Shown here: positions 34,799 through 43,330 of the stretch, piece after piece
Numbering within the stretch: the stretch's first letter is position 1
Layout: the number at the start of each line of letters is the position of its first letter
Origin: Glaciecola sp964621345
Lineage (GTDB): Bacteria; Pseudomonadota; Gammaproteobacteria; Enterobacterales; Alteromonadaceae
DNA length: 64,000 nt
Assembly (NCBI GenBank): GCA_964621345.1
Contig: CAZUON010000002.1
Span: 62,001 to 126,000 of the forward strand
Direction: 5' to 3'
The notes under the pieces: generated by a model
Databases searched by the model: none
What the model was told of the DNA's origin: nothing
What the model saw: the letters and a program-made list of their open reading frames with translations, nothing else
Position numbers and translations under genes: made by a program

Positions 34799-35596
34799 TC
34801 ATGCCTTAGGCGACAAAAATGTAACTATCTTAATCAAAATTATATCTGCAATACATCTTCCCCAATGCTCATATATTTTTGGCCCAGGATGAAATCCGTC
34901 TTCGGCCATTGCGCTGCCCTCTACAGCAAAATTCAGGGGCAGGTAGTGTAAGTTTGGTAGATTATGGTTTGATACTATCGCTGATATGGTCTTTGAGTAT
35001 TGAGCGCGAATGTAGCTTTGTTGTTTGTTATCAAAGTCGATTGCCCTAGTGCCTAATACATAACGTAAAGGTTGTGGTAGTAATGGAAACTCAAGCATTG
35101 GCGGCATGCCACTTATAATGATGTGCTGCGTGTTTAAATGCTTTGCACAATAACGAAATAAGTTGTCTAGCGCTTCTAATCGCTGTTTGCTAGTACTCAA
35201 GCTGGTTACATCATTTACGCCCAAACTCGTCACTACAACATCAAAGAATTGCATGCTCGTTGTGTGTAAGGATTGTTCAACAAAGCTGCGTATGTCTTTA
35301 GTTTGCATGCCCGATTTTGCGATTAAACACCAATGTAACTCAATATCGCTACTGATATTTTTGCGAATATTACCTAAAAGTGCATGGTCTTGCGTACTCG
35401 CGCCCACACCTGCGGCAGCAGAATCACCAATAACAAGTATTGATAATTTTTTACGAGTTTGGCTAGGTGATTGCCTGTCTATGCCTTGGCGTGGGCCATC
35501 AGCCTCTGCAAGTTGTAAAGCTGATGCCCGCACCTTTTTGCCCTGCAAAATGAGTAAAGGTAGTGTTAGCAGGGCAATGATTTTATATAGAAACAC
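34799..35596 (-). CDS. SGNH/GDSL-type esterase with amino-terminal membrane segment
   Basis: A roughly 265-residue hydrolase. Block I holds the nucleophile in LVIGDSAAAGVGAS, block III is SLGVNDVTSL (GxND-like), and the catalytic Asp-His pair is in DGFHPGPKIYEHWG. The amino terminus is hydrophobic and then basic (LYKIIALLTLPLLILQGKKVR), either an uncleaved signal or an anchor. A GTG at 35596 with GAGGA seven bases before it is preferred; an ATG at 35623 would also be in frame but lacks a ribosome-binding site. It follows htpX closely and is probably in the same operon. The ester substrate is unknown. Confidence 0.83.
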   Translation of the reverse strand: MFLYKIIALLTLPLLILQGKKVRASALQLAEADGPRQGIDRQSPSQTRKKLSILVIGDSAAAGVGASTQDHALLGNIRKNISSDIELHWCLIAKSGMQTKDIRSFVEQSLHTTSMQFFDVVVTSLGVNDVTSLSTSKQRLEALDNLFRYCAKHLNTQHIIISGMPPMLEFPLLPQPLRYVLGTRAIDFDNKQQSYIRAQYSKTISAIVSNHNLPNLHYLPLNFAVEGSAMAEDGFHPGPKIYEHWGRCIADIILIKIVTFLSPKA

Positions 35597-35640
35597 CGAA
35601 CTTCCTCGGTGCCAATAGGGCATTCATGTTTTGTCTACTA

Positions 35641-36516
35641 TCAACAATCGGTGTTTCTGAGTGCCTGAATACGGTCTTCCAGTGGCGGATGGCTGGCAAA
35701 TAAGCGTTGAACCTTGCCGGCATTAATGGCGAAAGCTGCCATCTCGTCGGGCAATTTGGCATCACTGGTATCGCCTTTTAAGCGCTCAAGGGCGTCAATC
35801 ATATTTTGTTTTCCGGCAAGCTTTGCACCGCCAATATCCGCCTGAAATTCACGCTTGCGTGAGAACCACATCACAATGGTCATGGCTAGAATGCCCAGTA
35901 CAATTTGCGCAACAAAAGAAACGATATAAAAGGCGGGGCCATGTCCGCGCTCAACCTTAAATACGACTCGGTCAACGACATGGCCTATCACGCGCGACAA
36001 AAACACAACAAAGGTATTTACCACGCCTTGAATAAGAGTAAGAGTTACCATGTCGCCATTTGCAACGTGACTAACCTCATGCGCAAGCACCGCTTCAATC
36101 TCTTTTTTGTTCATCGATTGCAGTAAGCCAGTACTCACTGCTACCAAGGCATTGTTTTTATTCCAACCTGTTGCAAACGCGTTGGGTGATGGATGGTCAA
36201 ATATACCGACTTCAGGCATACCAATATTCGCGCGCTCAGCTTGTAACTTAACGGTTTGTATTAACCAGCGCTGGGTTTGGTCAGAAGCGTCTTTTATGAC
36301 ATGCACGCCCATGCTGCGTTTTGCCATCCATTTAGAGATAAACAAAGAAATAAAAGAGCCAGAAAAGCCAATTACCGCTGAAAACACTAACAAGGCCTGC
36401 AAGTTTAGGTCTACGCCATTTTCCGCTAATAAGCCTTGTATACCGAATAAACTGAAGGTAAGGCTCAATAGAGCCATGATGGCGATGTTAGTGCCCAAAA
36501 AGAGTAATATTCTCAT
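35641..36516 (-). CDS. htpX: membrane zinc protease HtpX
   Basis: A 291-residue membrane metalloprotease that helps degrade misfolded inner-membrane proteins. Membrane segments lie at about 5-25, 38-60, 155-178 and 190-215. The zinc site is HEVSH at 146-150, with a third ligand in REFQADIGG. The length and the FDHPSPNAFATGWNK stretch are typical of HtpX. In E. coli htpX belongs to the Cpx envelope-stress regulon; no Cpx site could be identified here. The SGNH hydrolase gene follows within 50 bp. Confidence 0.94.
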   Translation of the reverse strand: MRILLFLGTNIAIMALLSLTFSLFGIQGLLAENGVDLNLQALLVFSAVIGFSGSFISLFISKWMAKRSMGVHVIKDASDQTQRWLIQTVKLQAERANIGMPEVGIFDHPSPNAFATGWNKNNALVAVSTGLLQSMNKKEIEAVLAHEVSHVANGDMVTLTLIQGVVNTFVVFLSRVIGHVVDRVVFKVERGHGPAFYIVSFVAQIVLGILAMTIVMWFSRKREFQADIGGAKLAGKQNMIDALERLKGDTSDAKLPDEMAAFAINAGKVQRLFASHPPLEDRIQALRNTDC

Positions 36517-36879
36517 TTAGTGTCGATTCCAAAATAGGTTTAGTCTTTAAATAATATGCTGTCTTGCATGATAAAAAACAATCGCTAAACGCATAAATTT
36601 AATTTTGATAGCGGGTCTGTCTTTACACTATTTTAACATCATCTATTTTTCCGATTAGCTCTATCGCTTTTATTCGCAATACGCTTACTAGTTTTGTGCC
36701 TATACTTATCTCACTACGAAAATGTTGCAACGTTCGCAGTTTATACAAAGTGGCAGTAGATATTAAACGAGCCAAATGGTTTGTAGTCTGCTTCAACTCA
36801 TAATTTATTTCATATTATGCGCGCTCATTCTGCAGGAGTTTAGGGGTGTTTCAAGCGTAGTAATATAGGAGACAACGCG
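36517..36879. other. 363-bp divergent intergenic region (htpX / katG)
   Basis: An AT-rich stretch that must carry promoters for both genes. A TATTAT -10-like box lies near 36813 and TAGGAG precedes the katG start. No clear OxyR-type spacing pattern, palindrome or small gene was recognised. Confidence 0.4.
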
Positions 36880-39129
36880 ATGACAGTTAGAAAAATGATT
36901 TCAAAAAGTAGTATAGCCAGCCTTGTGGGGCTTGCGCTTATGTCTGCTTCGGTACTTGCGCAAAGCGACGAAATGTCAAAACCTAAAGGGGCGGTGGGCA
37001 GTGGCCCGGTCAAGGCGAACCAAGCTAAAACCAATCAGTTTTGGTGGCCAGACCAACTTAATTTAACGCCCTTACGTGACCATGATGCTCGCTCTAATCC
37101 TTACGGCGCTGATTTTGACTATGGCGAAGAGTTTTCTCAGCTCGATTTAGATGCCGTAAAAAGTGATATCGATACTTTGCTAACCACATCGCAAGACTGG
37201 TGGCCCGCAGATTTTGGTAATTATGGTCCTTTCTTTATTCGTATGACATGGCACAGTGCTGGTACATATCGTACCCTCGATGGCCGCGGTGGCGCAGGGG
37301 GCGGTCAGCAACGCTTTGAACCACTCAATAGCTGGCCCGATAATGGTAACTTAGACAAAGCCCGCCGCTTATTATGGCCGGTAAAGCAAAAGTATGGTGA
37401 AGCACTTTCTTGGTCAGATTTGATGGTGTTAGCCGGTAATGTGGCCTTGGAGAATATGGGCTTTGAGACCTACGGTTTTGCTGGTGGGAGAGCCGACGAC
37501 TGGGAGCCGGACTTAGTTTACTGGGGGCCAGAAATAGAAATGCTCGCAAGCGACCGTGAAGACAATAATGGTAAGCTCCAGCGCCCCCTTGGTGCGACGC
37601 ACATGGGTTTAATATACGTTAATCCAGAAGGTCCACGTGGTGTGCCAGACCCAGTGGGTTCGGCAAAAAATATTCGTGTTGCATTTGAGCGCATGGCGAT
37701 GAACGATGAAGAAACTCTCGCGTTAATTGCTGGCGGCCATACCTTTGGTAAAATGCACGGCGCGCGTAAGCCTGCCGATTGTGTAGGGCCGGAGCCGGCG
37801 GCAGCAGGTATTGAAGAGCAAGGCCTTGGCTGGAAAAACAAATGCGGTAAAGGGCACTCTGAAGATACCACAACCAGTGGCTTAGAAGGAGCATGGACAC
37901 AAGCACCTACGCGCTGGACTTCTTTGTACCTTAGTAACCTATTAAACTTTGAGTGGAAGCAAACACGTAGCCCAGCCGGCGCAATTCAGTGGATCCCAAC
38001 GGATGAATCTTTGCATGCAGTTGTGCCCGATGCACATATTGAAGGCAAGTTTAACCCGCCGGTAATGACAACCGCCGATTTAGCCCTTAAATTTGACCCT
38101 GAGTACCGTAAAATAGCAGAACGCTTTTTAGCTGACCCAGAGGAATACCGTTTAGCCTTTGCTAAAGCTTGGTACAAACTCACTCACCGAGATATGGGGC
38201 CTCCTAGAAACTTCTTGGGTAAAGAAGTTCCAGCAGAGGTTCACATTTGGCAAGACCCAATTGATGCAAGTACTGAGTCGCAACTAAGTACTAAAGAAGT
38301 AGATACGTTAAAGCGTGCAATATTAGCATCAGATTTGACTGTGCCTGAGCTTGTGCGAGTAGCATGGGGTTCGGCCGCAAGCTATCGAAATACCGATATG
38401 CGCGGCGGTGCGAACGGTGCACGTATTGCTTTGATGCCGCAAAACCAGTGGCAGGTGAATAACCCCGCTGAACTTGAAAAAGTCTTAGATGTGCTCAAAG
38501 GTATTCAAAAAGATAGCAAGGCCAAGGTGTCGCTAGCTGACCTAATTGTACTAGGCGGTGTAGCAGCAATTGAAAAAGCAGCTAATGATGCAGGTTATGA
38601 CATTGACGTGCCCTTTAACCCAGGCCGTGGTGATGCAACACAAGCACAAACAGATGTGAATTCATTTAACTTATTAGCGTTAAATGCCGATGCTTTTAGA
38701 AACTACTTTGATGCAGACAATAGCTATAAGTCGCCTACCGAAATGCTGGTAGATAAAGCTGACCAGTTGGGCCTTACAGTATCGGAGATGACGGTGTTAG
38801 TCGGTGGTTTACGTGCTCTAGATGCTAACCATAAAGGTGCACAGCATGGCGTATTTACCGACAAGCCAGGTACCTTAAATAATGACTTTTTTGTTAACTT
38901 GTTGGATATGTCAACAGTGTGGCAAAAAGCCTCAGAAGATGGTGTGTATCAAGGTTTAGACCGCGCAAGTGGCGAGCCAAAATGGACCGCAACATCGGTT
39001 GATTTAATCTTTGGATCAAACTCTGAGCTTAGAGCTGTTGCAGAGGTGTATGCCTACGACACATCTAAAGACAAGTTTGTGAGTGACTTTGTTGATGCAT
39101 GGGTTAAAGTCATGAATGCTGACCGATAG
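36880..39129 (+). CDS. katG: exported catalase-peroxidase
   Basis: A 749-residue bifunctional haem enzyme that destroys hydrogen peroxide. The amino-terminal active site has Arg121, Trp124 and His125 in FFIRMTWHSAGTYR. The Tyr and Met of the Met-Tyr-Trp crosslink are in LIYVNPEGP and ERMAMNDEE, and the proximal haem ligand is in IAGGHTFGKMHG. The duplicated carboxy-terminal domain is full length. A signal peptide (cleavage near SVLAQ, about residue 28) implies a periplasmic form, as in KatP-type enzymes; most KatG proteins are cytoplasmic. TAGGAG precedes the ATG. The gene stands alone and is followed by a REPIN-like element. Confidence 0.95.
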   Translation: MTVRKMISKSSIASLVGLALMSASVLAQSDEMSKPKGAVGSGPVKANQAKTNQFWWPDQLNLTPLRDHDARSNPYGADFDYGEEFSQLDLDAVKSDIDTLLTTSQDWWPADFGNYGPFFIRMTWHSAGTYRTLDGRGGAGGGQQRFEPLNSWPDNGNLDKARRLLWPVKQKYGEALSWSDLMVLAGNVALENMGFETYGFAGGRADDWEPDLVYWGPEIEMLASDREDNNGKLQRPLGATHMGLIYVNPEGPRGVPDPVGSAKNIRVAFERMAMNDEETLALIAGGHTFGKMHGARKPADCVGPEPAAAGIEEQGLGWKNKCGKGHSEDTTTSGLEGAWTQAPTRWTSLYLSNLLNFEWKQTRSPAGAIQWIPTDESLHAVVPDAHIEGKFNPPVMTTADLALKFDPEYRKIAERFLADPEEYRLAFAKAWYKLTHRDMGPPRNFLGKEVPAEVHIWQDPIDASTESQLSTKEVDTLKRAILASDLTVPELVRVAWGSAASYRNTDMRGGANGARIALMPQNQWQVNNPAELEKVLDVLKGIQKDSKAKVSLADLIVLGGVAAIEKAANDAGYDIDVPFNPGRGDATQAQTDVNSFNLLALNADAFRNYFDADNSYKSPTEMLVDKADQLGLTVSEMTVLVGGLRALDANHKGAQHGVFTDKPGTLNNDFFVNLLDMSTVWQKASEDGVYQGLDRASGEPKWTATSVDLIFGSNSELRAVAEVYAYDTSKDKFVSDFVDAWVKVMNADR

Positions 39130-39160
39130 GTCGTTGATGTTGTCGCTCTAAAACAACACT

Positions 39161-39244
39161 CCGTCATACCGGCGAATGCCGGTACCTCCCTCAAATAACT
39201 GAGGTGTTAACTCAATGAGGTCGTGGCCTACGCCACGATGACGG
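39161..39244. repeat. REPIN-like inverted pair of REP sequences
   Basis: Two short hairpin elements in opposite orientation. The left is CCGTCAT, then hairpin ACCGGC-GAAT-GCCGGT, then ACCTC (39161-39188). The right, read on the minus strand, is CCGTCAT, then hairpin CGTGGCGTAGGCCACG, then ACCTC (39217-39244). The shared CCGTCAT and ACCTC ends with different hairpin cores mark it as a REP doublet. A related doublet is at 54623-54724. Such elements are moved by RAYT transposases; none is in the window. Confidence 0.75.
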
Positions 39245-39329
39245 TACTTTGTAGCAAACTTAGGTCTGCAATGTGCAATTAACTAGTTCGAGTAAAGTGC
39301 CAAGTTCCGATGAACTTGTAAACAAGACT

Positions 39330-39779
39330 TTATTCAGGAGCAACCGCCGTAAACACCGCAATAGGTGCTTTTGCCTCATCGCTGAAGGTTAATTTGTCAC
39401 TCTCAATCGAATAGTTCGTAGCCTTTCCTAACATGGCTAAATAATCGAATTCGTTAACCCCCTCATCAACACATGCACGGCGAGTAGCGCCAACTTGACT
39501 AAGGCTAACGGTATTATTCTCGCCTAAAGTAAAGCCACCAAAGAAACGGTTGCATCCGGTCGACCCTGAAACTCTCGCTTCGGCCTCATCAAAAATAATA
39601 TGTGCACTTGGCCCCATTGTATTTTCTTTGATGGCTTGACCATTCATTTCAATCAATTGCCAGTAAGTGTCCATAAGCGGAACCGGGGCAGCATCAGGGA
39701 CTTGCTCTGCCTGAGTGCAGGCAAAGCCAACAAATGCAGCGGCCGCTAAAATTGCTTTTTGGATTGTACGTTTGTTCAT
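39330..39779 (-). CDS. META-domain (HslJ-like) lipoprotein
   Basis: A 149-residue envelope protein. A lipoprotein signal ends at FACTQ (Cys about 21). The META domain follows, with DTYWQLIEMNGQ at its start, the GSTGCNRFFGGFTL motif and RRACVDEGVNEFDYLAML. META proteins such as HslJ are linked to heat shock and novobiocin resistance in E. coli; their molecular role is unclear. AAAGGAAG precedes the ATG. It lies 18 bp after metY on the same strand, so the two are probably co-transcribed. Confidence 0.85.
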   Translation of the reverse strand: MNKRTIQKAILAAAAFVGFACTQAEQVPDAAPVPLMDTYWQLIEMNGQAIKENTMGPSAHIIFDEAEARVSGSTGCNRFFGGFTLGENNTVSLSQVGATRRACVDEGVNEFDYLAMLGKATNYSIESDKLTFSDEAKAPIAVFTAVAPE

Positions 39780-39797
39780 ACATCATCTTCCTTTAGG

Positions 39798-41075
39798 TTA
39801 ATTTTGACTCGCGCTAAGGGCTTGTTCAATGTCCGCTAAGATATCATCAATGTGTTCTATACCTACTGATATTCTCACCATTTCTTGTGATACACCAGCA
39901 TTTGCCAGCTCCTCTGGATTCAACTGGCGATGAGTGGTACTAGCCGGGTGACAAGCGAGAGACTTCGCATCCCCAATATTAACCAGCCTTAGAATGAGCG
40001 AAAGGGCATCAATAAACTTCGCACCCGCATCCATTTTGCCTTTTATGCCAAAGCTGATGATGCCAGCTGCTTTGCCTTTACAGATTTTTTGGCAGTTATC
40101 AAAATAAGGACTATGGGGAAGTGCGGCGTAGTTAACCCATTCAACGGCATCATGCTGTTGTAAATAAGCGGCAACTTTTTCTGCGTTTTCACAATGGCGC
40201 TCCATGCGTAAAGATAAAGTTTCAAGTCCTTGCATAATTTGAAATGCACTTTGTGCAGAGAGTGATGCGCCGGTGTTTCTAAGTGGTACCACGCGGCATC
40301 TGCCGATATATGCAGCAGGTCCTAGAGCTTCGGTATACACCACGCCATGATAGGATGGGTCGGGTGTGGTCATCATTTTAAAGCGATCGCTGTTAGCCGC
40401 CCAGTCAAATTTGCCGGAGTCAACAATCACGCCGCCAATGGTAGTGCCGTGTCCGCCAATGTATTTTGTTAGCGAATGAATCACAATATCGGCGCCATGA
40501 TCAAACGCACGGCATAAAATCGGTGTGGCAACGGTGTTATCCACAATCAAAGGTACACCTGCCGCATGTGCAATTTCGGCCCAACGTTGAATATCCACAA
40601 TATTGCCTGCAGGGTTACCAATGGATTCGCAAAATAAAGCGCGAGTGTTGCTATCAATCAGTGCCGCTACTTTTTCAAAGTCGTCAGATTTTGCAAAGCG
40701 CGTTTCAATGCCTTGGCGTGGGAAAGTATGAGCAAACAAGTTATAAGTGCCGCCGTAGAGTTGGCTAGTACTTACTATATTGCTGCCTACATCTGCAATA
40801 GCTTCAATCGCGTAACGAATAGCAGCCATTCCTGATGCTACTGCCAGTGCACCAATACCCCCTTCTAATTGGGTAATACGCTCCTCTAATACCGCATTGG
40901 TTGGATTCATAATACGGCTATAGATATTGCCGGGCACCGCTAAATTAAATAAGTCGGCCCCATGTTGAGTGTCATCAAAGGTAAAAGAGGTGGTTTGATA
41001 AATAGGGGTTGTAGCGGCTTTTGTTGTCGCTTCGCTGGTGTAGCCTGCGTGCAGGGCAATAGTCTCGGGTCTCAT
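39798..41075 (-). CDS. metY: O-acetylhomoserine sulfhydrylase (aminocarboxypropyltransferase)
   Basis: A 425-residue PLP enzyme of the Cys/Met metabolism family. The long form, the opening RPETIALHAGYTSE and the PLP-lysine motif IVIHSLTKYIGGHGT identify the MetY group rather than MetB. It makes homocysteine directly from O-acetylhomoserine and sulfide. The cytoplasmic enzyme fits with cysM elsewhere in the window for sulfide assimilation. GGAGATAGC before the ATG supports the start. No SAM or cobalamin riboswitch is visible in the 27 bp before it, so control must come from a promoter further upstream. Confidence 0.92.
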   Translation of the reverse strand: MRPETIALHAGYTSEATTKAATTPIYQTTSFTFDDTQHGADLFNLAVPGNIYSRIMNPTNAVLEERITQLEGGIGALAVASGMAAIRYAIEAIADVGSNIVSTSQLYGGTYNLFAHTFPRQGIETRFAKSDDFEKVAALIDSNTRALFCESIGNPAGNIVDIQRWAEIAHAAGVPLIVDNTVATPILCRAFDHGADIVIHSLTKYIGGHGTTIGGVIVDSGKFDWAANSDRFKMMTTPDPSYHGVVYTEALGPAAYIGRCRVVPLRNTGASLSAQSAFQIMQGLETLSLRMERHCENAEKVAAYLQQHDAVEWVNYAALPHSPYFDNCQKICKGKAAGIISFGIKGKMDAGAKFIDALSLILRLVNIGDAKSLACHPASTTHRQLNPEELANAGVSQEMVRISVGIEHIDDILADIEQALSASQN

Positions 41076-41102
41076 GCTATCTCCATATTGTGCTGTTTGC
41101 GT

Positions 41103-41537
41103 TTATACTTTGGCGCGAGTAAGGGCTTCTCGCATTTCGTCATCAATTGCTACTGCTTGTTGTGTTTCTCGATTTACAAATACATGAGTGAGCGTGCCTT
41201 GAGCGCTGGCGGTATTGCTGCCTTCGGCAAATATTGCGACGCCATATTGCACCGAGCTATTACCTAAACGGTTTACCCTGAAGGCCCCTTGTATCTTGTC
41301 TGGGAAAGCAATACTTGCATGATAATTACACTCTGAATGCACCATCAAGCCAATGCTGTCGCTGTTATGAATATCTAAAGTGCCATGCTCAATCAAATAC
41401 TGATTCACAATCGAGTCGAAGTAACTGTAATACACTACGTTATTTACATGCCCGTAGATATCGTTATCCATCCAACGAGTGGTAAGGTCAAAAAAGTAGG
41501 AATACTCGTCTTGTGTATGTGCCTTGGGTTTAGTCAT
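41103..41537 (-). CDS. 4HBT-type acyl-CoA thioesterase
   Basis: A 144-residue hot-dog-fold thioesterase of the YbgC/4-hydroxybenzoyl-CoA type. The catalytic region TTRWMDNDIYGHVNNVVYYS contains the active-site Asp and the conserved HVNN. It probably hydrolyses short acyl-CoA esters in the cytoplasm. The ATG at 41537 is preferred; a TTG six bases upstream is possible. It precedes metY by 27 bp on the same strand, an unusual neighbour for a sulfur enzyme and perhaps only a shared transcript. Confidence 0.86.
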   Translation of the reverse strand: MTKPKAHTQDEYSYFFDLTTRWMDNDIYGHVNNVVYYSYFDSIVNQYLIEHGTLDIHNSDSIGLMVHSECNYHASIAFPDKIQGAFRVNRLGNSSVQYGVAIFAEGSNTASAQGTLTHVFVNRETQQAVAIDDEMREALTRAKV

Positions 41538-41644
41538 CTTCAATCGTTACTCTGGTGGTGGTTTCTTTGTATGTGTTACATCTTTACATTATGGTGCTTA
41601 ATAAAATATGCCTTAAATTAAACTACTTGCCTAGAACAAAAGCC

Positions 41645-42802
41645 TTAAAACGCTTGTTGATATATTGCCAACGCATCCTCGTAACTTAGCGCTTTAGGGT
41701 TGTTGTCCAACAAGCGAGTTTGCAGCATGGCATCTGCGGCCAGTTCCGGTAAATGTTGTTGCTCAATGCCTAAGGTGTGTAGTTGTTGCGGCAATTTTAA
41801 GTGCTGGCTGAGTGACTCAAGTTGTCCAATAAACAAATGACTTAGCGCGAAAGGGTCTTGCTCAAGGGCAATGTCTTTTACAATGTAGGGGAGTAACTGT
41901 GCATATTGTTGGTAGGCTACATCTTGGTTAAAGCGCAATACATGAGGTAACACTAGCGCATTGCTCAAGCCATGTGGAATATGAAAATGCCCACCTAAAG
42001 GATAGGCCAGCGCATGTACCGCCGCCACCGGCGCATTAGCAAAAGCCTGACCGGCTAAACATGCGCCAAGCAACATGTTTTGTCTTGCCCCAAGGTCGTT
42101 TCCATTAAAGGTGGCAGTTTCGATATTTTGTGAAAGTAAACGTAATGCCTCTTTTGCTAGCATGTCTGAATATGCATTCTTTTTATGCTTGCTGGTGTAG
42201 GCCTCAATCGCGTGCACCATGGCATCTATGCCAGTGGCTGCAGTAACATGACTAGGTAAGCCCACGGTCAACTCTGCATCAAGAATGGCTACATCGGGCA
42301 AAAGGGTACTCGATACGATCCCAGCTTTGGTGGTTGCGCCAGTGGTGATTATGGCAATTGGCGTGACTTCTGAACCGGTTCCAGCTGTGGTGGGGACTAA
42401 GATTAACGGTAGACGTTTACTGGTGATTTGTTCAATTCCGTACAGTGTGCGCAAGCTTTGCTGCTGTTTTGCGAGCACGGCGACTACCTTGGCTGTGTCC
42501 ATTGCGCTACCACCCCCAAAACCAATAATGCCATCAACTTTGTTGGCAATCGCAAAATCACTGGCATCTTGTACGATAGATTCTGCAGGGTCAGCCTGCA
42601 CCTGGTCAAAGGTATGAACCGATTCAAGGGTGTCTCCTAATTGCGTTAGCACATGGTCTAACAAGCCACACTTTACAATACCAGGGTCGGTAACAATCAA
42701 CAGGTGTTTAATTGAGAATTGTCTGCACTGCGCTGCTAACTTCTTTAGGGCACCAAGCTCACAAATAATGCGTTTTGTTGTAGTAAATTCAAATGATTGC
42801 AT
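41645..42802 (-). CDS. iron-containing alcohol dehydrogenase
   Basis: A 385-residue group III (Fe-ADH) dehydrogenase. The NAD-binding GFGGGSAMDTAKVVAVL motif and the LILVPTTAGTGSEVTPIAII stretch are present (the second given by its key residues TTAGTGSEVT), and the metal-binding region has HALAYPLGGHFHIPHG with its histidines. Members reduce or oxidise short alcohols, lactaldehyde or 1,3-diols. No partner gene defines the substrate here. It is divergent from the small gene at 42964 and separated from the thioesterase by about 100 bp. Confidence 0.92.
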   Translation of the reverse strand: MQSFEFTTTKRIICELGALKKLAAQCRQFSIKHLLIVTDPGIVKCGLLDHVLTQLGDTLESVHTFDQVQADPAESIVQDASDFAIANKVDGIIGFGGGSAMDTAKVVAVLAKQQQSLRTLYGIEQITSKRLPLILVPTTAGTGSEVTPIAIITTGATTKAGIVSSTLLPDVAILDAELTVGLPSHVTAATGIDAMVHAIEAYTSKHKKNAYSDMLAKEALRLLSQNIETATFNGNDLGARQNMLLGACLAGQAFANAPVAAVHALAYPLGGHFHIPHGLSNALVLPHVLRFNQDVAYQQYAQLLPYIVKDIALEQDPFALSHLFIGQLESLSQHLKLPQQLHTLGIEQQHLPELAADAMLQTRLLDNNPKALSYEDALAIYQQAF

Positions 42803-42963
42803 ACGTTTATCTTCTTTGTATTAAGCGAGACTCAGTTGTGTATGCGCGAAGATCTTTAATTGCGCAACGCTCGTTAAATATACTACATGTTATACACAAG
42901 CGAAATTCGAGTCGCTAATACTCTTTTTGTTAGGTTTTACATCACTACGAATAAGGAAACGTG

Positions 42964-43173
42964 ATGAAAGAAGATGAATTACAGGCCTTAAAAGTAGCAT
43001 TTACCTTTATGCCTCAAGCCATTGAAGTGAATAAATATGAATACGGTGACGACTATAAGCGTGTATTAGAGCAAATTGAATTTGTGCGAGGCGTGTTACT
43101 CGATAACGATGTAGACCCAGATGAAGTAGCCGGCGATATTAATCCAGACACTACGCCCAACTCTTGTTACTAA
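42964..43173 (+). CDS. small acidic hypothetical protein
   Basis: A 69-residue acidic protein (MKEDELQALKVAFTFMPQAI opening) with no signal peptide, membrane segment or known motif. It is predicted to be mostly helical, with a disordered tail (NPDTTPNSCY). The ATG at 42964 follows AAGGAAAC at good spacing; a GTG three bases earlier is possible. It is a stand-alone gene between the iron alcohol dehydrogenase and cti. No function can be assigned. Confidence 0.65.
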   Translation: MKEDELQALKVAFTFMPQAIEVNKYEYGDDYKRVLEQIEFVRGVLLDNDVDPDEVAGDINPDTTPNSCY

Positions 43174-43212
43174 TCACCATTGTCCGTGCTGTCCTGCGAA
43201 TCGCAGTAAATG

Positions 43213-43221
43213 TGCTATAAT
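43213..43221 (+). promoter_or_regulatory. extended -10 promoter of cti
   Basis: TGCTATAAT is a perfect extended -10 (TGnTATAAT) 110 bp upstream of the cti start. It predicts a leader of about 100 nt that begins in GC-rich sequence (GGCGGGCG near 43231). No strong -35 box is seen, as is common with extended -10 promoters. Confidence 0.6.
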
Positions 43222-43330
43222 GCAAAAAAAGGCGGGCGTAGTTTCGCTTTGGCTAAGTAGTCAAACCGTAAGACCTTAATCTTTGCTCTGCCTCTCGTAA
43301 AAACTAATTTCGCATTGAGAATTCCAATAC

